Part shown: positions 1 through 10,668 of the stretch, in pieces | Numbering within the stretch: position 1 is the first letter of the stretch | Layout of the letters: the number at the start of each line of letters is the position of its first letter | Assembly (NCBI RefSeq): GCF_000515255.1 | Contig: NZ_KI911559.1 | Location: 2,739,660-2,803,659 of the forward strand | Direction of reading: 5' to 3' | Source: Rhodovibrio salinarum DSM 9154 | Lineage (GTDB): Bacteria; Pseudomonadota; Alphaproteobacteria; Kiloniellales; Rhodovibrionaceae | Length of the DNA: 64,000 nt | Program-made: the position numbers and the translations under genes | Notes under the pieces: generated by a model | Told to the model about the DNA's origin: nothing | The model's input: the letters and a program-made list of their open reading frames with translations, nothing else | Database searches by the model: none

Positions 1-1851
1 GCCGTCACGATCGTCCTGTTCAGCCTGCTGATCGCCTCCTTCGCACTCTGGGGCGTGGGCGACATCTTCCGCGATACCGGCGGCAGCCAGACCGTGATCA
101 AGGTCGGCGATCAGGAAGTCGGCCAAGCGGAGTTCCAGCGCTCCTTCCAGCGCGAGTTCAACCGGGTGCGCCAACAGATCGGCGGACAGCTGGATATGCA
201 GACAGCGCGCCAGCTAGGCCTGGTCGATCAGATCGTACGGCAGACGGTCACACGTCTGCTGTTCGACCAGAAAGCGCGTGATCTGGGCCTGGTGGTGAGC
301 GACGACCAGGTCGTCCAACGTATCCGCCAGCAGGAGGCCTTCCGCACGGCCGGCCAGTTCAACCGGCAACTGTTCGAGCAGACGCTGCGTCAGAGCGGCC
401 TGTCGGAGGCGCGCTATGTCGATTTACTGAAAAGCGATATCGACCGCCAACACCTGGCAACCGCCGCCGCCGGCGCGCTGCAAATGCCGCAGGCGATGGC
501 CGAGGCGCTCTATCGCTACCGCAACGAACGCCGGATCGCGGACTATCTCGTGGTGCGCAACGACAGCTTCGAGATTCCAGACCCGGACAGCGCAACCCTG
601 CAGCAGTACTACGAGGACAACAGCAGCCAGTTCATGGCGCCTGCCTACCGCGCGCTCACGGTGCTGCACCTCGATCCGGAGGCGCTGGCGAACGAGGTCG
701 CGGTCGGCGAGGACGAACTGCGCGAAGCGTTCGAAAACAACCGCGACCGCTTCGGCCAGCCGGAAACGCGTGAGCTGCGGCAGATCGTCCTGGACAGCCA
801 GGATGCGGCGGAACAAGCGCGCGCGATGCTGTCCGAGGGGCGCAGCTTTGCCGCGGTCGCCCAGGAGTTGACCGGCAGCGCCCCCGCCGATCTGGGCGAA
901 AATCGCCGCAACCAGTTGCTGGATGCCTTGCGGAAGCCTGCATTCAGCACGGATGAAGGCGCGGTCACCGAACCGATTGAAAGCCCGCTCGGCTGGCATC
1001 TAGTCAAGGTCGACACGGTGAACGCGGGCAAAACGCCGGACTTTGAAGAAGTGAAGGACCGGTTGCGCGCCGACTTGGTACGCGACAAAGCAGTCGATCG
1101 GCTGGTCGAGATGGCGAACACCGTCGATGACCAACTAGCGAGCGGTGCCACGATCGCCGAGGCCGCGCAGCAGGTCGGCTTCGAGGTGCGCAAGATCGAT
1201 GCGATCAGCCGCCAGGGCAACGCGCCCGACGGCGAGCCGGTCGCGGAGATTCCGCAGTCTGGCGACTTCTTGCAGACGGCCTTCGAAACCGCACAGGGCG
1301 AGCAGAGCCTGCTGCAGGAGACCGACAACGGCGGCTACTACGTTCTGCGCGTCGACGGGGTCACGCCCGAGCAGGCCCGGCCCTTGGACGAGGTACGCGA
1401 TCAGGTACTCAGTGCCTGGCGCGCGGACCAGCGGGCGCAGGAGGCGCAGAAGACGGCCGAACATATCGCCGACCGTCTCGACGAAGGCGCCACGCTGGCG
1501 CAGTTCGCCGACGACCGCGGATTGTCGGTGCAAACCACGCAGCCGCTAACCCGCGGCGACAACCGGCAGGCTGGACCCGTCGGCCGGGCGTTGGCCGGCC
1601 AGCTGTTCGGGATCGAGGTCGGCGGTGCGACCACCGCGGGTGTGCAAAACGGTGTCGCCGTGGCACAGCTGAAGGAGGTCCAAAGCGCCAATCCGGGGGA
1701 CGACCCGGAAGCGGTCGCGCAGCTACGCGAACGGGCGCGCCAGGGGCTGCGCTCCGACGTGCTGGCGTCGTTCGCCAATGCGCTGCGCAACCACTACGAC
1801 GTTCAGGTCAACCAGCAGCTGCTCGACCGCATCATCAACCGCAGTTCCTAA
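1..1851 (+). CDS. ppiD: Peptidyl-prolyl isomerase D-like periplasmic chaperone, 5' end outside window
   Basis: The reading frame is open from base 1, so the start lies left of the window; 616 codons are visible. The first visible residues (VTIVLFSLLIASFALWGVGD) form the single N-terminal membrane anchor typical of PpiD/SurA_N_3 proteins. A SurA-like helical chaperone region follows, then a parvulin-type domain at about residues 235-345 with the LGWHLVKVD end signature, then a second helical region. The family folds outer-membrane proteins at the periplasmic face of the inner membrane. The gene ends 49 bases before trpE, an arrangement common in alphaproteobacteria. Several canonical parvulin positions look weak, so isomerase activity is uncertain; the family call is firm. 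Confidence 0.92.
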   Translation, partial: AVTIVLFSLLIASFALWGVGDIFRDTGGSQTVIKVGDQEVGQAEFQRSFQREFNRVRQQIGGQLDMQTARQLGLVDQIVRQTVTRLLFDQKARDLGLVVSDDQVVQRIRQQEAFRTAGQFNRQLFEQTLRQSGLSEARYVDLLKSDIDRQHLATAAAGALQMPQAMAEALYRYRNERRIADYLVVRNDSFEIPDPDSATLQQYYEDNSSQFMAPAYRALTVLHLDPEALANEVAVGEDELREAFENNRDRFGQPETRELRQIVLDSQDAAEQARAMLSEGRSFAAVAQELTGSAPADLGENRRNQLLDALRKPAFSTDEGAVTEPIESPLGWHLVKVDTVNAGKTPDFEEVKDRLRADLVRDKAVDRLVEMANTVDDQLASGATIAEAAQQVGFEVRKIDAISRQGNAPDGEPVAEIPQSGDFLQTAFETAQGEQSLLQETDNGGYYVLRVDGVTPEQARPLDEVRDQVLSAWRADQRAQEAQKTAEHIADRLDEGATLAQFADDRGLSVQTTQPLTRGDNRQAGPVGRALAGQLFGIEVGGATTAGVQNGVAVAQLKEVQSANPGDDPEAVAQLRERARQGLRSDVLASFANALRNHYDVQVNQQLLDRIINRSS

Positions 1852-1900
1852 CCGTTCGCGCCCGGCACCGTCCGGGCGCTTTTCCAGCACGCCGGATCCC

Positions 1901-3406
1901 ATGCAGGTCACCCCAGACTTCGACCGCTTCGCCGCGTTGTATGAGGCGGGTACGCCACAAGTCGTGCACACCGCCATGATCGCCGATCTGGAGACGCCTG
2001 TTTCGGCTTTCCTCAAGATCGCGGACGGCGCACGCAACGCCTTCCTGTTCGAAAGCGTGGAGGGCGGCAACCGAATCGGCCGCTACTCCTTCGTCGCGCT
2101 CAAGCCGGACATCATCTGGCGCTGCCGCGGCCAACAGGCGGAGATCAACCGCAACGCCCGCGGCGACACCGGCACGTTCGAACCGCTTGACGGCCATCCG
2201 TTGGAGACGCTCAAGGCGCTGCGCAAGGAATCCTGGATCGACCTGCCCGAGGACGCGCCACCGATGGCGGCCTCGCTGATCGGCTACATGGGCTATGACG
2301 CGATTCGGTTGATGGAGCGCATTCCGGACGAGAACCCCGACGTGCTCGGCGTGCCGGATGCGCTGTTCACCCGGCCGACCGTCACGGCCGTGTTCGACCG
2401 GCTGGAGGATCAGGTGACGGTGTTCACCCCGGTCTACCCCGAGCCCGGCCTGGACGCCCGGCACGCCTGGCAACGCGCAACCGAACGCCTGGCCGAGGTG
2501 GTCCGCGACTTCGAACGCTCCCTGCCCTATCGCCGCGAGCGCGTCTCGATCGAGGAGGAACTTGGCGACCCGGTGTCCAACATGAGCCGGGAACGCTTCC
2601 ACCAGATGGTCGAGGCGGGCAAGGAATACATCGCCGCCGGCGACATCTTCCAGGTGGTGCTGTCACAACGCTTCTCGGTGCCGTTCCGGCTGCCACCGTT
2701 CGCGCTCTACCGGGCGCTGCGCCGGCTTAATCCCTCGCCTTTCCTCTTCTACGCCAATCTGGACGACTGCGCGGTCGTGGGATCCAGCCCAGAGATCCTG
2801 GTGCGCCTGCGCGACGACACCGTGACGATCCGCCCGCTCGCCGGCTCTCGCAAGCGCGGCGCCACAGCGGCGGAGGACAAGGCACTAGCGGAGGAGTTGC
2901 TGTCCGATCCGAAGGAATTGGCCGAGCACCTGATGCTGCTCGATCTCGGCCGTAACGACGTGGGCCGGGTGGCGCAGATCGGCACGGTGCGCGTGACCGA
3001 GAAGATGGTGGTGGAAAATTACAGCCACATCATGCACATCGTCTCCAACGTCGAAGGCCGGATCGACCCGCGCTATGACGCCATGGATGCGCTGCAGGCC
3101 GGCTTTCCCGCCGGTACGGTCTCCGGCGCGCCCAAGGTGCGGGCGATGGAGATCATCGATGAACTGGAGCCAGAACGCCGCGGCATCTACGCCGGCGCGG
3201 TCGGCTACTTCGGCGCCGCAGGCGCGATGGATACCTGCATTGCCCTGCGCACGGCGGTGGTCAAGGACGGCACGATGTATGTGCAGGCCGGCGGCGGTGT
3301 GGTCGCCGACAGCGACCCGGAAGGCGAGTTCCAGGAGAGCTGCAACAAGGCCCGCGCGTTGATCCGTGCTGCCCAGGAAGCCATGCGCTTCGCCGCAGGC
3401 CGGTGA
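1901..3406 (+). CDS. trpE: Anthranilate synthase component I
   Basis: This 501-residue protein converts chorismate plus ammonia (from TrpG glutaminase) to anthranilate, the first step of tryptophan synthesis. The chorismate-binding domain is complete, with FQVVLSQRFSV, a PLAGSRKRG segment, LLDLGRNDVGRV, FPAGTVSGAPKVRAMEII and YVQAGGGVVADSDPEGEF in the usual order. The open frame extends 123 bases upstream into ppiD, but the ATG at 1901 lies just past the ppiD stop and gives the normal family length. Its partner trpG is not adjacent: it begins at 8165 beyond a minus-strand copper block. No leader-peptide attenuator is visible in the 49-base gap before it. Confidence 0.97.
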   Translation: MQVTPDFDRFAALYEAGTPQVVHTAMIADLETPVSAFLKIADGARNAFLFESVEGGNRIGRYSFVALKPDIIWRCRGQQAEINRNARGDTGTFEPLDGHPLETLKALRKESWIDLPEDAPPMAASLIGYMGYDAIRLMERIPDENPDVLGVPDALFTRPTVTAVFDRLEDQVTVFTPVYPEPGLDARHAWQRATERLAEVVRDFERSLPYRRERVSIEEELGDPVSNMSRERFHQMVEAGKEYIAAGDIFQVVLSQRFSVPFRLPPFALYRALRRLNPSPFLFYANLDDCAVVGSSPEILVRLRDDTVTIRPLAGSRKRGATAAEDKALAEELLSDPKELAEHLMLLDLGRNDVGRVAQIGTVRVTEKMVVENYSHIMHIVSNVEGRIDPRYDAMDALQAGFPAGTVSGAPKVRAMEIIDELEPERRGIYAGAVGYFGAAGAMDTCIALRTAVVKDGTMYVQAGGGVVADSDPEGEFQESCNKARALIRAAQEAMRFAAGR

Positions 3407-3477
3407 GGTCTACTGCGCTCAAACGGCCCGACTGACTGGCGGTCGCGACGCGGAGGCCATCTTCGGCTTCCAGGAGA

Positions 3478-4641
3478 CTACCGCTGCCCCTTTTCCGGCA
3501 ATCGCGCCACGTCGGGGCGACGCTCCTTGACGAGCGCGCTGATCGGAACCAGCGCGATGCCCTTTTCGCGTAAGCCCGGCACCCAACTCCGAAGGGCTTG
3601 GATCGTCTCGTCGTAAGGATGGCCGATCGCGACCGCGCTTCCGGCTTCGCGGGCAATGCGCTCAACCTTCGCGAGTTGCTCCCGGATCGCGTCGAGGTCG
3701 CGCTGGTTGTCCAGGAAGATGTCGCGGCTGACGTGCGGAACGCCCATCTCTGCGGCAAGCCGGTCACCAACGCTGCCGGCGATCGTCCGACTGTCCAGGA
3801 ACAGGAGGCCGCGACGCTTGAGCTCGTCCAGAACAGCACGCATGCCCTTTGCATCTCGGGTAAACGCGCTGCCCATGTGGTTGTTGATCCCGACATAGCC
3901 ATCGAAGCGCGACAGCGCCCAGTCCAGACGGGCCATCAATTCGGCTTGATCGAGATCGCCGCGCAACACATTCGGACCCGGGTCGGTATCCGGGTCGCGC
4001 GGCTGCATGGGCACGTGCACCATCAGTTCGTGCCCGGCTTTCCGCGCCGCGCGGGTGATCTTGCCGGGATTTGGCGCATAGGTCATGAACGCGAGCGTCA
4101 GCGGTCCTGACAGTTCCACCGTCTCCCACGCGTTCGACCGGTTAAGGCCCAGATCATCGATCACGATCGCGATCTTCGGTGTGCCGGCGCCCGCTGGGAC
4201 ATGGGCCGCCGCATTGCGCCGCCACGCCGGCATGGGGGTCGGCTCGCCCGTCGTCGCCAACGTTTCCGCTTGCCGGCGACCGTCGCGAACGATGCGATCG
4301 GTAATCTCGAGGTCTTGTGTCAGGTCGCCTGCCGACTTCGGCGATGGGGTTTCCGTTGGAGACGGCGTGGCCGGAGATGGCGCCTTGGCGTAACCGCTGG
4401 TTGGTACCCGTGTGCCGGGATCCTGCTCGACCGACCGTTGCGCGGAAACCTGCGGACCATCGGGCTGGCGATGATCTTCTCCACCGACCAGCAGACCCGC
4501 GAGGGCCCCAATCGCCGCCCCGCCCAGGACAACCCCCAGCGCGATGCCAGCGACCTGACGCACGGTGAAGCTACCCAGCACGGCTTTTCTGGGGGGACGC
4601 CCATGGGCGCGGCGATGGCGGGTACGGCGGATTTCGGGCAT
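3478..4641 (-). CDS. Divergent polysaccharide deacetylase (YibQ family)
   Basis: The protein has 387 residues from the ATG at 4641. A longer frame from 4803 exists but would run into cueR, so the inner ATG is preferred. A basic N-terminus precedes one membrane segment (about residues 28-50, VAGIALGVVLGGAAIGALAG), then a Pro/Thr-rich linker of about 90 residues, then a NodB-like barrel with IAIVIDDLGLN, LAFMTYAPN, HELMVHVPMQP and GINNHMGSAFT. In this family the barrel faces the periplasm and is thought to act on a cell-wall or envelope polysaccharide; the substrate is unknown. It lies downstream of cueR (74-base gap) and converges with trpE. Nothing in it points to a role in copper handling. 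Confidence 0.88.
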   Translation of the reverse strand: MPEIRRTRHRRAHGRPPRKAVLGSFTVRQVAGIALGVVLGGAAIGALAGLLVGGEDHRQPDGPQVSAQRSVEQDPGTRVPTSGYAKAPSPATPSPTETPSPKSAGDLTQDLEITDRIVRDGRRQAETLATTGEPTPMPAWRRNAAAHVPAGAGTPKIAIVIDDLGLNRSNAWETVELSGPLTLAFMTYAPNPGKITRAARKAGHELMVHVPMQPRDPDTDPGPNVLRGDLDQAELMARLDWALSRFDGYVGINNHMGSAFTRDAKGMRAVLDELKRRGLLFLDSRTIAGSVGDRLAAEMGVPHVSRDIFLDNQRDLDAIREQLAKVERIAREAGSAVAIGHPYDETIQALRSWVPGLREKGIALVPISALVKERRPDVARLPEKGQR

Positions 4642-4715
4642 GCGGTGTGCTACGGCCCTGTCGCGGAGTCGGAAAAACGTGTGCGACGAGCCTATCACAC
4701 GATGTTTGAACGTCG

Positions 4716-5159
4716 TTAACCGTTCGCAGTAACCCGGCTCTTGGTATCCGCGCCGACGGGCTCCTCGGCCGGCTCGCCGGCGAGGTCGGCCAGGATCGGA
4801 CAATCAGGTCGGTGATCACCGTGGCACCGGCCGATCAGGTGCTCAAGCGTGTCCCGCATCGCTTGCAGTTCCGCCATCCGCTGGTCGATCTCGGCAAGGT
4901 GTTCGCGGGCGAGCGCTTTTACGTCGCCGCTGGCCCGCTCCCGGTCCCGCCAAAGCGTTAGCAACTCGCTCACCTGCTTTACCGGGAAGCCAAGGTTACG
5001 GGCCCGGTGGACGAAGTGCAGCGTCTGCAGTTCCTTCTCGCCGTAGACACGATACCCAGCACTGCTGCGCTCCGCAGGCGCGATCAGGCCGATGCTCTCG
5101 TAGTAGCGGATCGTCTTGGCCGGCACGCCGGAGCGTTTGGCCACTTCGCCGATGTTCAT
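4716..5159 (-). CDS. cueR: CueR-type Cu(I)-responsive MerR-family regulator
   Basis: This 147-residue MerR-family activator opens with the winged-helix signature [20 protein letters not shown], followed by a dimerisation helix and the CueR metal loop with Cys112 and Cys120 (CHGDHRPDC), which bind one Cu(I). The spacing and numbering match CueR rather than Zn or Hg sensors. Its ATG overlaps the copA stop by four bases (ATGA), so it is translated after copA from the same transcript. It probably activates its own operon through the palindrome at 8029-8047. The C-terminal tail of about 25 residues is acidic and longer than in E. coli. Confidence 0.95.
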   Translation of the reverse strand: MNIGEVAKRSGVPAKTIRYYESIGLIAPAERSSAGYRVYGEKELQTLHFVHRARNLGFPVKQVSELLTLWRDRERASGDVKALAREHLAEIDQRMAELQAMRDTLEHLIGRCHGDHRPDCPILADLAGEPAEEPVGADTKSRVTANG

Positions 5160-7984
5160 GCCGTCGCCTCCTTGCCCTGGACGGTCGACGCCACCGATGC
5201 ACCACGGTTGGCGACCCGTCCCTGCCGGCGTAACAGCAGGGAGTTGGTGGCCACCGACACGCTGGACAGCGCCATCGCCGCACCCGCGATGATCGGGCTC
5301 AACAGGCCCACCGCCGCGACCGGGATCGCCACCGTGTTGTAGGCGAACGCCCAGAATAGGTTCTGCCGGATCTTGCCGTAGGTGGCCCGCGACAGGTGAA
5401 TCGCCTCCGCGACCAGTCGCGGGTCACCGCGCATCAGGGCGATGCCGGCGGTTTGCAGGGCGACGTCGGTGCCCTCGCCCATGGCGATGCCGATGTCCGC
5501 AGCAGCCAGGGCCGGCGCGTCGTTCACGCCGTCGCCGACCATCGCGATCACATGCCCCTGCTCCCGCAACCGCTCGATCTCCCGCTCCTTGTCCGCGGGC
5601 AGCACCTCGGCAATTACCCTGTCGATACCGATCTGGGCGGCCACCGCTTCCGCCGCGCGGCGGTTGTCGCCGGACAACAGCGTGACCTCGATGCCCTCGG
5701 CCTGCAGCGCAGCCACCGCCGCATCCACACCGGGCTTCAAACGGTCCCCCAGGCCAAGCACCCCGACCAGACGAGGGCTCTCACCCAGTTCACCGACATA
5801 GACCACCGACCAGCCCTGAGCTTCGAAACTGTCCGTGGTCTCCTGCGTACCGGCCGTATCGACATCCTGTTCGGCCATCAACCGATGAGACCCGACGGCC
5901 AGCCGTCGACCACCAACGGTGGCCAGCACCCCCTTGCCGGAGACATTCTGGAAGTCCTCCGGCGTGGTGAGATCGGCATCCTGTTGCCGAGCGTAGGCGA
6001 CGATCGCCTCCGCCAGCGGGTGCGAGCTGCCCTGCTGCACGCTACCGACCAGACGCATCAGATCGCCTTCGTCAATCCCGCCGAACGGGCGCGCGTCCCG
6101 GACTTCCGGCTTGCCCTCGGTCAGCGTTCCGGTCTTGTCAAACACGACCGTGGTGACCCCGCGCGCCTGCTCCAGAGCGCTTGCGTCCTTGATCAAGACG
6201 CCGCGCCGGGCCGCCAGGCCGGTGCCAACCATGATCGCCGTCGGGGTGGCCAGACCCAGCGCACAGGGACACGCGATCACCAGCACCGCGACGGCATAGA
6301 TCAGCGCCGTCTGCAGGCTCGCCCCCGCCAACAGCCAGCCGATCAAGGTGGCGACCGCAACCCCGACCACCGCGGGCACGAACACGCTGGCGACCTTGTC
6401 GACCAGACGCTGCACCGGCGGCTTCGACGCCTGAGCCGATTGCACCATGTCGATGATCTTGCCGAGCGTCGACTGCTGGCCAACCGCCGTCGCCTCGATG
6501 CGCAGCAGACCGTCGCCATTGATCGCGCCGCCGACCACGTTATCGCCCGGTCCCTTGGCAACCGGCAGGCTTTCGCCAGTCACCAGGCTTTCGTCCGACT
6601 GGCTCTCGCCAGACAAGACACGTCCGTCAACCGGGATGCGTTCGCCCGGGCGCACAATCGCGACGTCGCCCTGGACCACCTGATCCGCAGGCACGCTCAC
6701 GGTCTCGCCACCGCGCTCAACACGCGCCTCATCGGGGCGCAGACGCATCAGCGCCTGGACAGCCGCCCCGGCGCTGCGGGTCGCCCGATCCTCCAGGATG
6801 CGGCCCAGCAGGACCAGCGTGATCACGGCCGCCGCAGCCTCGAAGTACAGATGACCGCCGCCGCCCCAGGCCAGCAGATCGCTCGTGGGGGCCGCCACCA
6901 CGTTGTACAGGCTGAGACCGAACGCCGCCGTCGTTCCCAAAGCGACCAGCGTATCCATATTGCCCGAGAAGCGCTTCAACGCCGGCCAGGCGGCCTTGTA
7001 GAAGCGCGCGCCAGCGAACACCTGCACCGGCAACGCAAGCGCAAGCTGCACCAGCGGCGGCAGATGCCCCGGCAAGCCGACCAGTTCGAACCCCATCTGC
7101 GCGACCAGCGGCAGGGTCAACAGCGCGGAGACGGCGAACAGCGCCCATTCGCGCCGCGACTGCGCCCGCTCACGCGCCGCCTCTGTGTCCTGGTCTTCCT
7201 GCTCGGCCGGGCGGGCACCATAGCCGGCGTCCTTGACCGCCTTGACCAGTCGGTCGGGCTCCACTTTTCGGCTGAGGCGCACCCGCGCCTGCTTGTTGGC
7301 CAGGTTGACGTTGGCGCTCTCCACGCCCGACACGCCGGCCAGCGCCTGTTCCACCGTCGAGACACAGGACGCGCAGGTCATGCCCTCGATCCTGAGGTCG
7401 CAGACGGCACCATCACGCTGCGGATCGGTCTGCCCGGCCGGTTGCGTGGGTGCGGGCTCGGATGTCTTTGACGCGTTACCCGCTCCCGCCTCGCCAGCGG
7501 ATTTTTCTTCGTTTCCAGAGTCCTGTGGCGTCACGCTAAAGCCAGCGCGCGCCACGGCGGCGGCCAGCTCGGAGGCCTGCGGGCCCCGATCGGCCGGGGT
7601 GACGGTAGCGATCCCGCGGGTATGGTCCACCTGCGCGGACTTGACGCTGTCCAACGCCTCCAGCTCCCGCTGCACCTTCGACGCGCAGCCGCCGCAGCTC
7701 ATGCCGAACACCGGCAAGTCGATTTCAGCGGAGTCCGTCCGCCGGGCCAACTGGGCCGTGTAGCCCGCGGCATGCACGGCCGCCAGCAAGTCTTCCGGAG
7801 CCGGTGTGGCCTCCGGCTGCGGGGTCACCTCCGCGCGGCCGGCGGTGTGATCGACCGTGACCTCGGCGACGCCGTTCACAGCTTCCAGGTGACGACGCGT
7901 CTTGGCGGCACAACCGCCACAGGACAGGCCGGTGATCTCCAGGACGATCGGATCGCTATGAGTCGTGTGTGCCGCTTCAGCCAT
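5156..7984 (-). CDS. copA: Cu(I)-exporting P1B-type ATPase with three N-terminal metal-binding domains
   Basis: The protein has 942 residues. Three heavy-metal-associated domains come first, each with a CxxC pair: Cys22/Cys25, Cys97/Cys100 and Cys204/Cys207. The P1B core follows: eight membrane segments with the CPC ion-binding motif ([16 protein letters not shown]), the phosphorylation motif DKTGTLT, the nucleotide-domain SSHPLAEA, and the hinge [16 protein letters not shown]. It pumps cytoplasmic Cu(I) outward using ATP. Linkers between the first three domains are Ala/Pro/Glu rich. The gene heads a two-gene operon with cueR, whose start overlaps its stop. Most bacterial CopA proteins have one or two metal domains, so three is on the high side. 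Confidence 0.96.
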   Translation of the reverse strand: MAEAAHTTHSDPIVLEITGLSCGGCAAKTRRHLEAVNGVAEVTVDHTAGRAEVTPQPEATPAPEDLLAAVHAAGYTAQLARRTDSAEIDLPVFGMSCGGCASKVQRELEALDSVKSAQVDHTRGIATVTPADRGPQASELAAAVARAGFSVTPQDSGNEEKSAGEAGAGNASKTSEPAPTQPAGQTDPQRDGAVCDLRIEGMTCASCVSTVEQALAGVSGVESANVNLANKQARVRLSRKVEPDRLVKAVKDAGYGARPAEQEDQDTEAARERAQSRREWALFAVSALLTLPLVAQMGFELVGLPGHLPPLVQLALALPVQVFAGARFYKAAWPALKRFSGNMDTLVALGTTAAFGLSLYNVVAAPTSDLLAWGGGGHLYFEAAAAVITLVLLGRILEDRATRSAGAAVQALMRLRPDEARVERGGETVSVPADQVVQGDVAIVRPGERIPVDGRVLSGESQSDESLVTGESLPVAKGPGDNVVGGAINGDGLLRIEATAVGQQSTLGKIIDMVQSAQASKPPVQRLVDKVASVFVPAVVGVAVATLIGWLLAGASLQTALIYAVAVLVIACPCALGLATPTAIMVGTGLAARRGVLIKDASALEQARGVTTVVFDKTGTLTEGKPEVRDARPFGGIDEGDLMRLVGSVQQGSSHPLAEAIVAYARQQDADLTTPEDFQNVSGKGVLATVGGRRLAVGSHRLMAEQDVDTAGTQETTDSFEAQGWSVVYVGELGESPRLVGVLGLGDRLKPGVDAAVAALQAEGIEVTLLSGDNRRAAEAVAAQIGIDRVIAEVLPADKEREIERLREQGHVIAMVGDGVNDAPALAAADIGIAMGEGTDVALQTAGIALMRGDPRLVAEAIHLSRATYGKIRQNLFWAFAYNTVAIPVAAVGLLSPIIAGAAMALSSVSVATNSLLLRRQGRVANRGASVASTVQGKEATA

Positions 7985-8028
7985 GGCACTGGTGTCCCTT
8001 GCCTTGTCTATCTCAGGTCTGACATGGC

Positions 8029-8051
8029 CCTTCCAGTCACTGGAAGGTCAA
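8029..8051 (-). promoter_or_regulatory. CueR operator and -35 element of the copA-cueR promoter
   Basis: On the minus strand, a -35 hexamer TTGACC (8046-8051) overlaps a perfect 19-base inverted repeat CCTTCCAGTGACTGGAAGG (8029-8047). This is close to the known CueR/copA operator, in which the dyad fills an over-long spacer between -35 and -10. A recognisable -10 is weak: CATGTC or ATGTCA about 19-20 bases after the -35. The dyad centre lies about 54 bases upstream of the copA start codon. The arrangement predicts copper-induced transcription by DNA distortion. Confidence 0.85.
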
Positions 8052-8164
8052 GAGGGCGCAGTGACCAGCCCGCGGGCTTGCTTCCGTGCCTGCGTTCCTG
8101 CTGCTATAAGGCACGCCCCGGCAGATGCGCCGGGGACGTCAACGCCGGGCGACAAGTGACTGAT

Positions 8165-8743
8165 ATGTTTCTGTTGATCGATAACTACGACAGCTTCACC
8201 TACAATCTGTACCACTACCTCGGCGAGCTGGGGGCCGAGGTCGAGGTGGTGCGTAACGACGCCCTCACCGCCGACGAAGCGCTGGCCCGGCATCCGCAAG
8301 GTATCGTGATCTCACCTGGACCATGCGATCCGGACCGGGCGGGCATCTGCCTGGAGCTGATCGACAAGGCCAAGGACAGCGTGCCGATGCTGGGTGTCTG
8401 CCTGGGCCATCAGGCGATCGGCCAAGCGTTCGGCGGCAAGATCGGCCGCGCGGCCGTGCCGATGCACGGCAAGGTGAGTGAAATCCGGCACAACCACGCC
8501 GGCGTGTTCCGCGATCTGCCGACGCCGATGCAGGCAACGCGCTATCACTCCCTGATCGTCGAGCGCGAGGGCTGGCCGGACGATCTGGAGGTCGTGGCCG
8601 AGGCGGACGACGATGTGATCATGGGCTGCCGCCACCGCACCCGCCCAATCCACGGCGTGCAGTTCCACCCGGAAAGCATCGCCAGCGAGCATGGCCATCA
8701 TCTGCTGCGCAACTTCCTGGCCGAGGCGGGTCATAACGGGTAG
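8165..8743 (+). CDS. trpG: Anthranilate synthase component II (glutamine amidotransferase)
   Basis: The 192-residue class I amidotransferase begins [15 protein letters not shown] and carries SPGPCDPD, the nucleophile elbow [12 protein letters not shown] (catalytic Cys) and HGVQFHPES with the catalytic His. It supplies ammonia to TrpE and may also serve folate synthesis as PabA. The ATG at 8165 is the start that gives the canonical N-terminus. It is the first gene of the plus-strand run trpG-trpD-trpC-moaC-moeA and diverges from copA across about 180 bases that also contain the copper operator. Confidence 0.97.
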   Translation: MFLLIDNYDSFTYNLYHYLGELGAEVEVVRNDALTADEALARHPQGIVISPGPCDPDRAGICLELIDKAKDSVPMLGVCLGHQAIGQAFGGKIGRAAVPMHGKVSEIRHNHAGVFRDLPTPMQATRYHSLIVEREGWPDDLEVVAEADDDVIMGCRHRTRPIHGVQFHPESIASEHGHHLLRNFLAEAGHNG

Positions 8744-8797
8744 ACCGCCGCGCGAAACCGTTTCCACCTGCCGAGACGACGCACAAGAGGACGCAGC

Positions 8798-9850
8798 ATG
8801 ACCGGCGACATGACCGACCTGAAGGGCCTGATCGCCACCGTGGCCGGCGGCGACCAGCTCAGCGCGGAGCAGGCCGAGCAGGCCTTCGGCATCATCATGT
8901 CTGGCAACGCCACACCCAGCCAGATGGGCGGCTTCCTGATGGCCCTGCGCGTACGCGGAGAGACCATCGATGAGATCACCGGCGCGGCGCGCGCGATGCG
9001 CGCCAAGATGACCACGATCGAGGCGCCGGCGGGAGCGCTCGACACCTGCGGCACCGGCGGCGACGGCAAGGGTACCTACAACGTCTCCACCGGCGCGGCG
9101 TTCGTGGTCGCGGGCTGCGGCGTGCCGGTCGCCAAGCACGGCAACCGGGCGATGTCGTCCAAGTCCGGCGCGGCGGACGTGCTGGCTGCCCTCGGCGTCG
9201 AGGTCGAAGCGGAAACACCGTTGGTGAAACGCGCGCTGGAAGAGGCCGGCACCTGCTTCCTGCTCGCCCCGCGCCACCATAGCGCGATGCGCCACGTCGG
9301 GCCGACGCGCAAGGAACTGGGCACACGCACCCTGTTCAATCTGCTGGGTCCCCTATCCAACCCAGCCAAGGTGAAGCGGCAGATGATCGGCGTGTTCTCC
9401 CCCGACTGGGTGGAGCCGCTGGCACACACACTGAAGAACCTAGGCCATGAGCGCGCCTGGGTGGTGCATGGCGCCGATGGGTTGGACGAACTGTCCACCA
9501 CCGGCCCGAGCCTGGTTGCCGAGTTGAAGAACGGCGAGGTCACCACCTTCGAAGTCAGTCCGGAGGAGATCGGTCTGAAACGAGCCGATCTGGACGATCT
9601 GCTGGGCGGCGATGCCGAGCAGAATGCCCAGGTGATGCGTGCCATGCTGGCTGGCGAGCACGGGCCGTTCCGCGACATCGTCGTCTACACCGCTGCCGGC
9701 TGCCTGGTCGTCGCAGACAAGGCGCGCGATCTGAAAGAGGGCGCCCAGATGGCCGCCGCGTCGATCGACAGCGGGCACGCCGCGCGCGTGCTCGACCGGC
9801 TGGTCGAAATCACCAACGCAACTCCGCCACACGGAAAAACGACCGCATGA
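8798..9850 (+). CDS. trpD: Anthranilate phosphoribosyltransferase
   Basis: This 350-residue enzyme transfers phosphoribose from PRPP to anthranilate, the second step of tryptophan synthesis. Visible hallmarks are the PRPP/Mg loop [17 protein letters not shown], then [17 protein letters not shown], and [17 protein letters not shown] in the anthranilate-binding region. An AGAGG Shine-Dalgarno precedes the ATG at 8798. The stop overlaps the trpC start by four bases (ATGA), indicating translational coupling. Confidence 0.97.
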   Translation: MTGDMTDLKGLIATVAGGDQLSAEQAEQAFGIIMSGNATPSQMGGFLMALRVRGETIDEITGAARAMRAKMTTIEAPAGALDTCGTGGDGKGTYNVSTGAAFVVAGCGVPVAKHGNRAMSSKSGAADVLAALGVEVEAETPLVKRALEEAGTCFLLAPRHHSAMRHVGPTRKELGTRTLFNLLGPLSNPAKVKRQMIGVFSPDWVEPLAHTLKNLGHERAWVVHGADGLDELSTTGPSLVAELKNGEVTTFEVSPEEIGLKRADLDDLLGGDAEQNAQVMRAMLAGEHGPFRDIVVYTAAGCLVVADKARDLKEGAQMAAASIDSGHAARVLDRLVEITNATPPHGKTTA

Positions 9851-10668
9851 GCGACGTGCTGACCCGCATCTGCGCCACCAAGGCGGAGGAAGTCGCCCGG
9901 CGCAAGCTGTCGACACCGCTTGCCGATCTGGAGACACGCGCCCGTGACCAGGACCCGCCCCGCGGCTTCGCCCGCGCGCTTCGGGATGGCGCCGCGCGCG
10001 ACGGCTTCGGCCTGATTGCCGAGGTCAAGAAAGCTTCACCGTCGAAGGGCCTGATCCGCGCGGATTTCGATCCCCCCTGGATCGCACGCGCCTACCGCGA
10101 CGGCGGCGCCTCCTGCCTGTCGGTGCTGACCGACGCGCCGTACTTTCAGGGCGCAGATCACTACCTGGAAGCGGCACGCGCGGCCGTCGACCTACCGGTG
10201 CTGCGCAAGGACTTCATGCTGGAGCCCTACCAGATCGTCGAAAGCCGGGCGCTGGGCGCCGATTGCGTCCTGTTTATCCTGGCCGCCCTGTCGGATGCCC
10301 AGGCTTCGGAACTGGAGGCCGCCGCACGCGAGCAGGGCCTGGACGTGCTGGTCGAGGTGCACGGCGAGACGGAACTGGACCGTGCGCTCCGGCTCGAGAG
10401 CCCGTTGATCGGCGTAAACAATCGCAATCTCAAGACCTTGGACGTGGACCTTGAGACCAGCCGTCGACTCGGCCCGCGCGTCCCAACGGACCGCCTGATG
10501 GTGTGCGAGAGCGGGCTATTCACCCGTGATGATCTGCTTGGCATGACGGAGCACGGCGCGCGCGCCTTCCTGATCGGCGAGAGCCTGATGCGCCAGCCCA
10601 ACGTCGAGCAGGCCACGGCCGCGCTGTTCGGCCGGTCGGCGGGAACCGCCGCAGGGGCTGCGGAATGA
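9847..10668 (+). CDS. trpC: Indole-3-glycerol phosphate synthase
   Basis: This 273-residue TIM barrel closes the indole ring from carboxyphenylamino-deoxyribulose phosphate. Expected motifs are present: [16 protein letters not shown] (substrate-binding Lys), [36 protein letters not shown] and [11 protein letters not shown]. It is a stand-alone TrpC, not fused to TrpF. Four-base overlaps join it to trpD upstream and moaC downstream, so the tryptophan and molybdopterin genes are one transcriptional unit here. Confidence 0.97.
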   Translation: MSDVLTRICATKAEEVARRKLSTPLADLETRARDQDPPRGFARALRDGAARDGFGLIAEVKKASPSKGLIRADFDPPWIARAYRDGGASCLSVLTDAPYFQGADHYLEAARAAVDLPVLRKDFMLEPYQIVESRALGADCVLFILAALSDAQASELEAAAREQGLDVLVEVHGETELDRALRLESPLIGVNNRNLKTLDVDLETSRRLGPRVPTDRLMVCESGLFTRDDLLGMTEHGARAFLIGESLMRQPNVEQATAALFGRSAGTAAGAAE

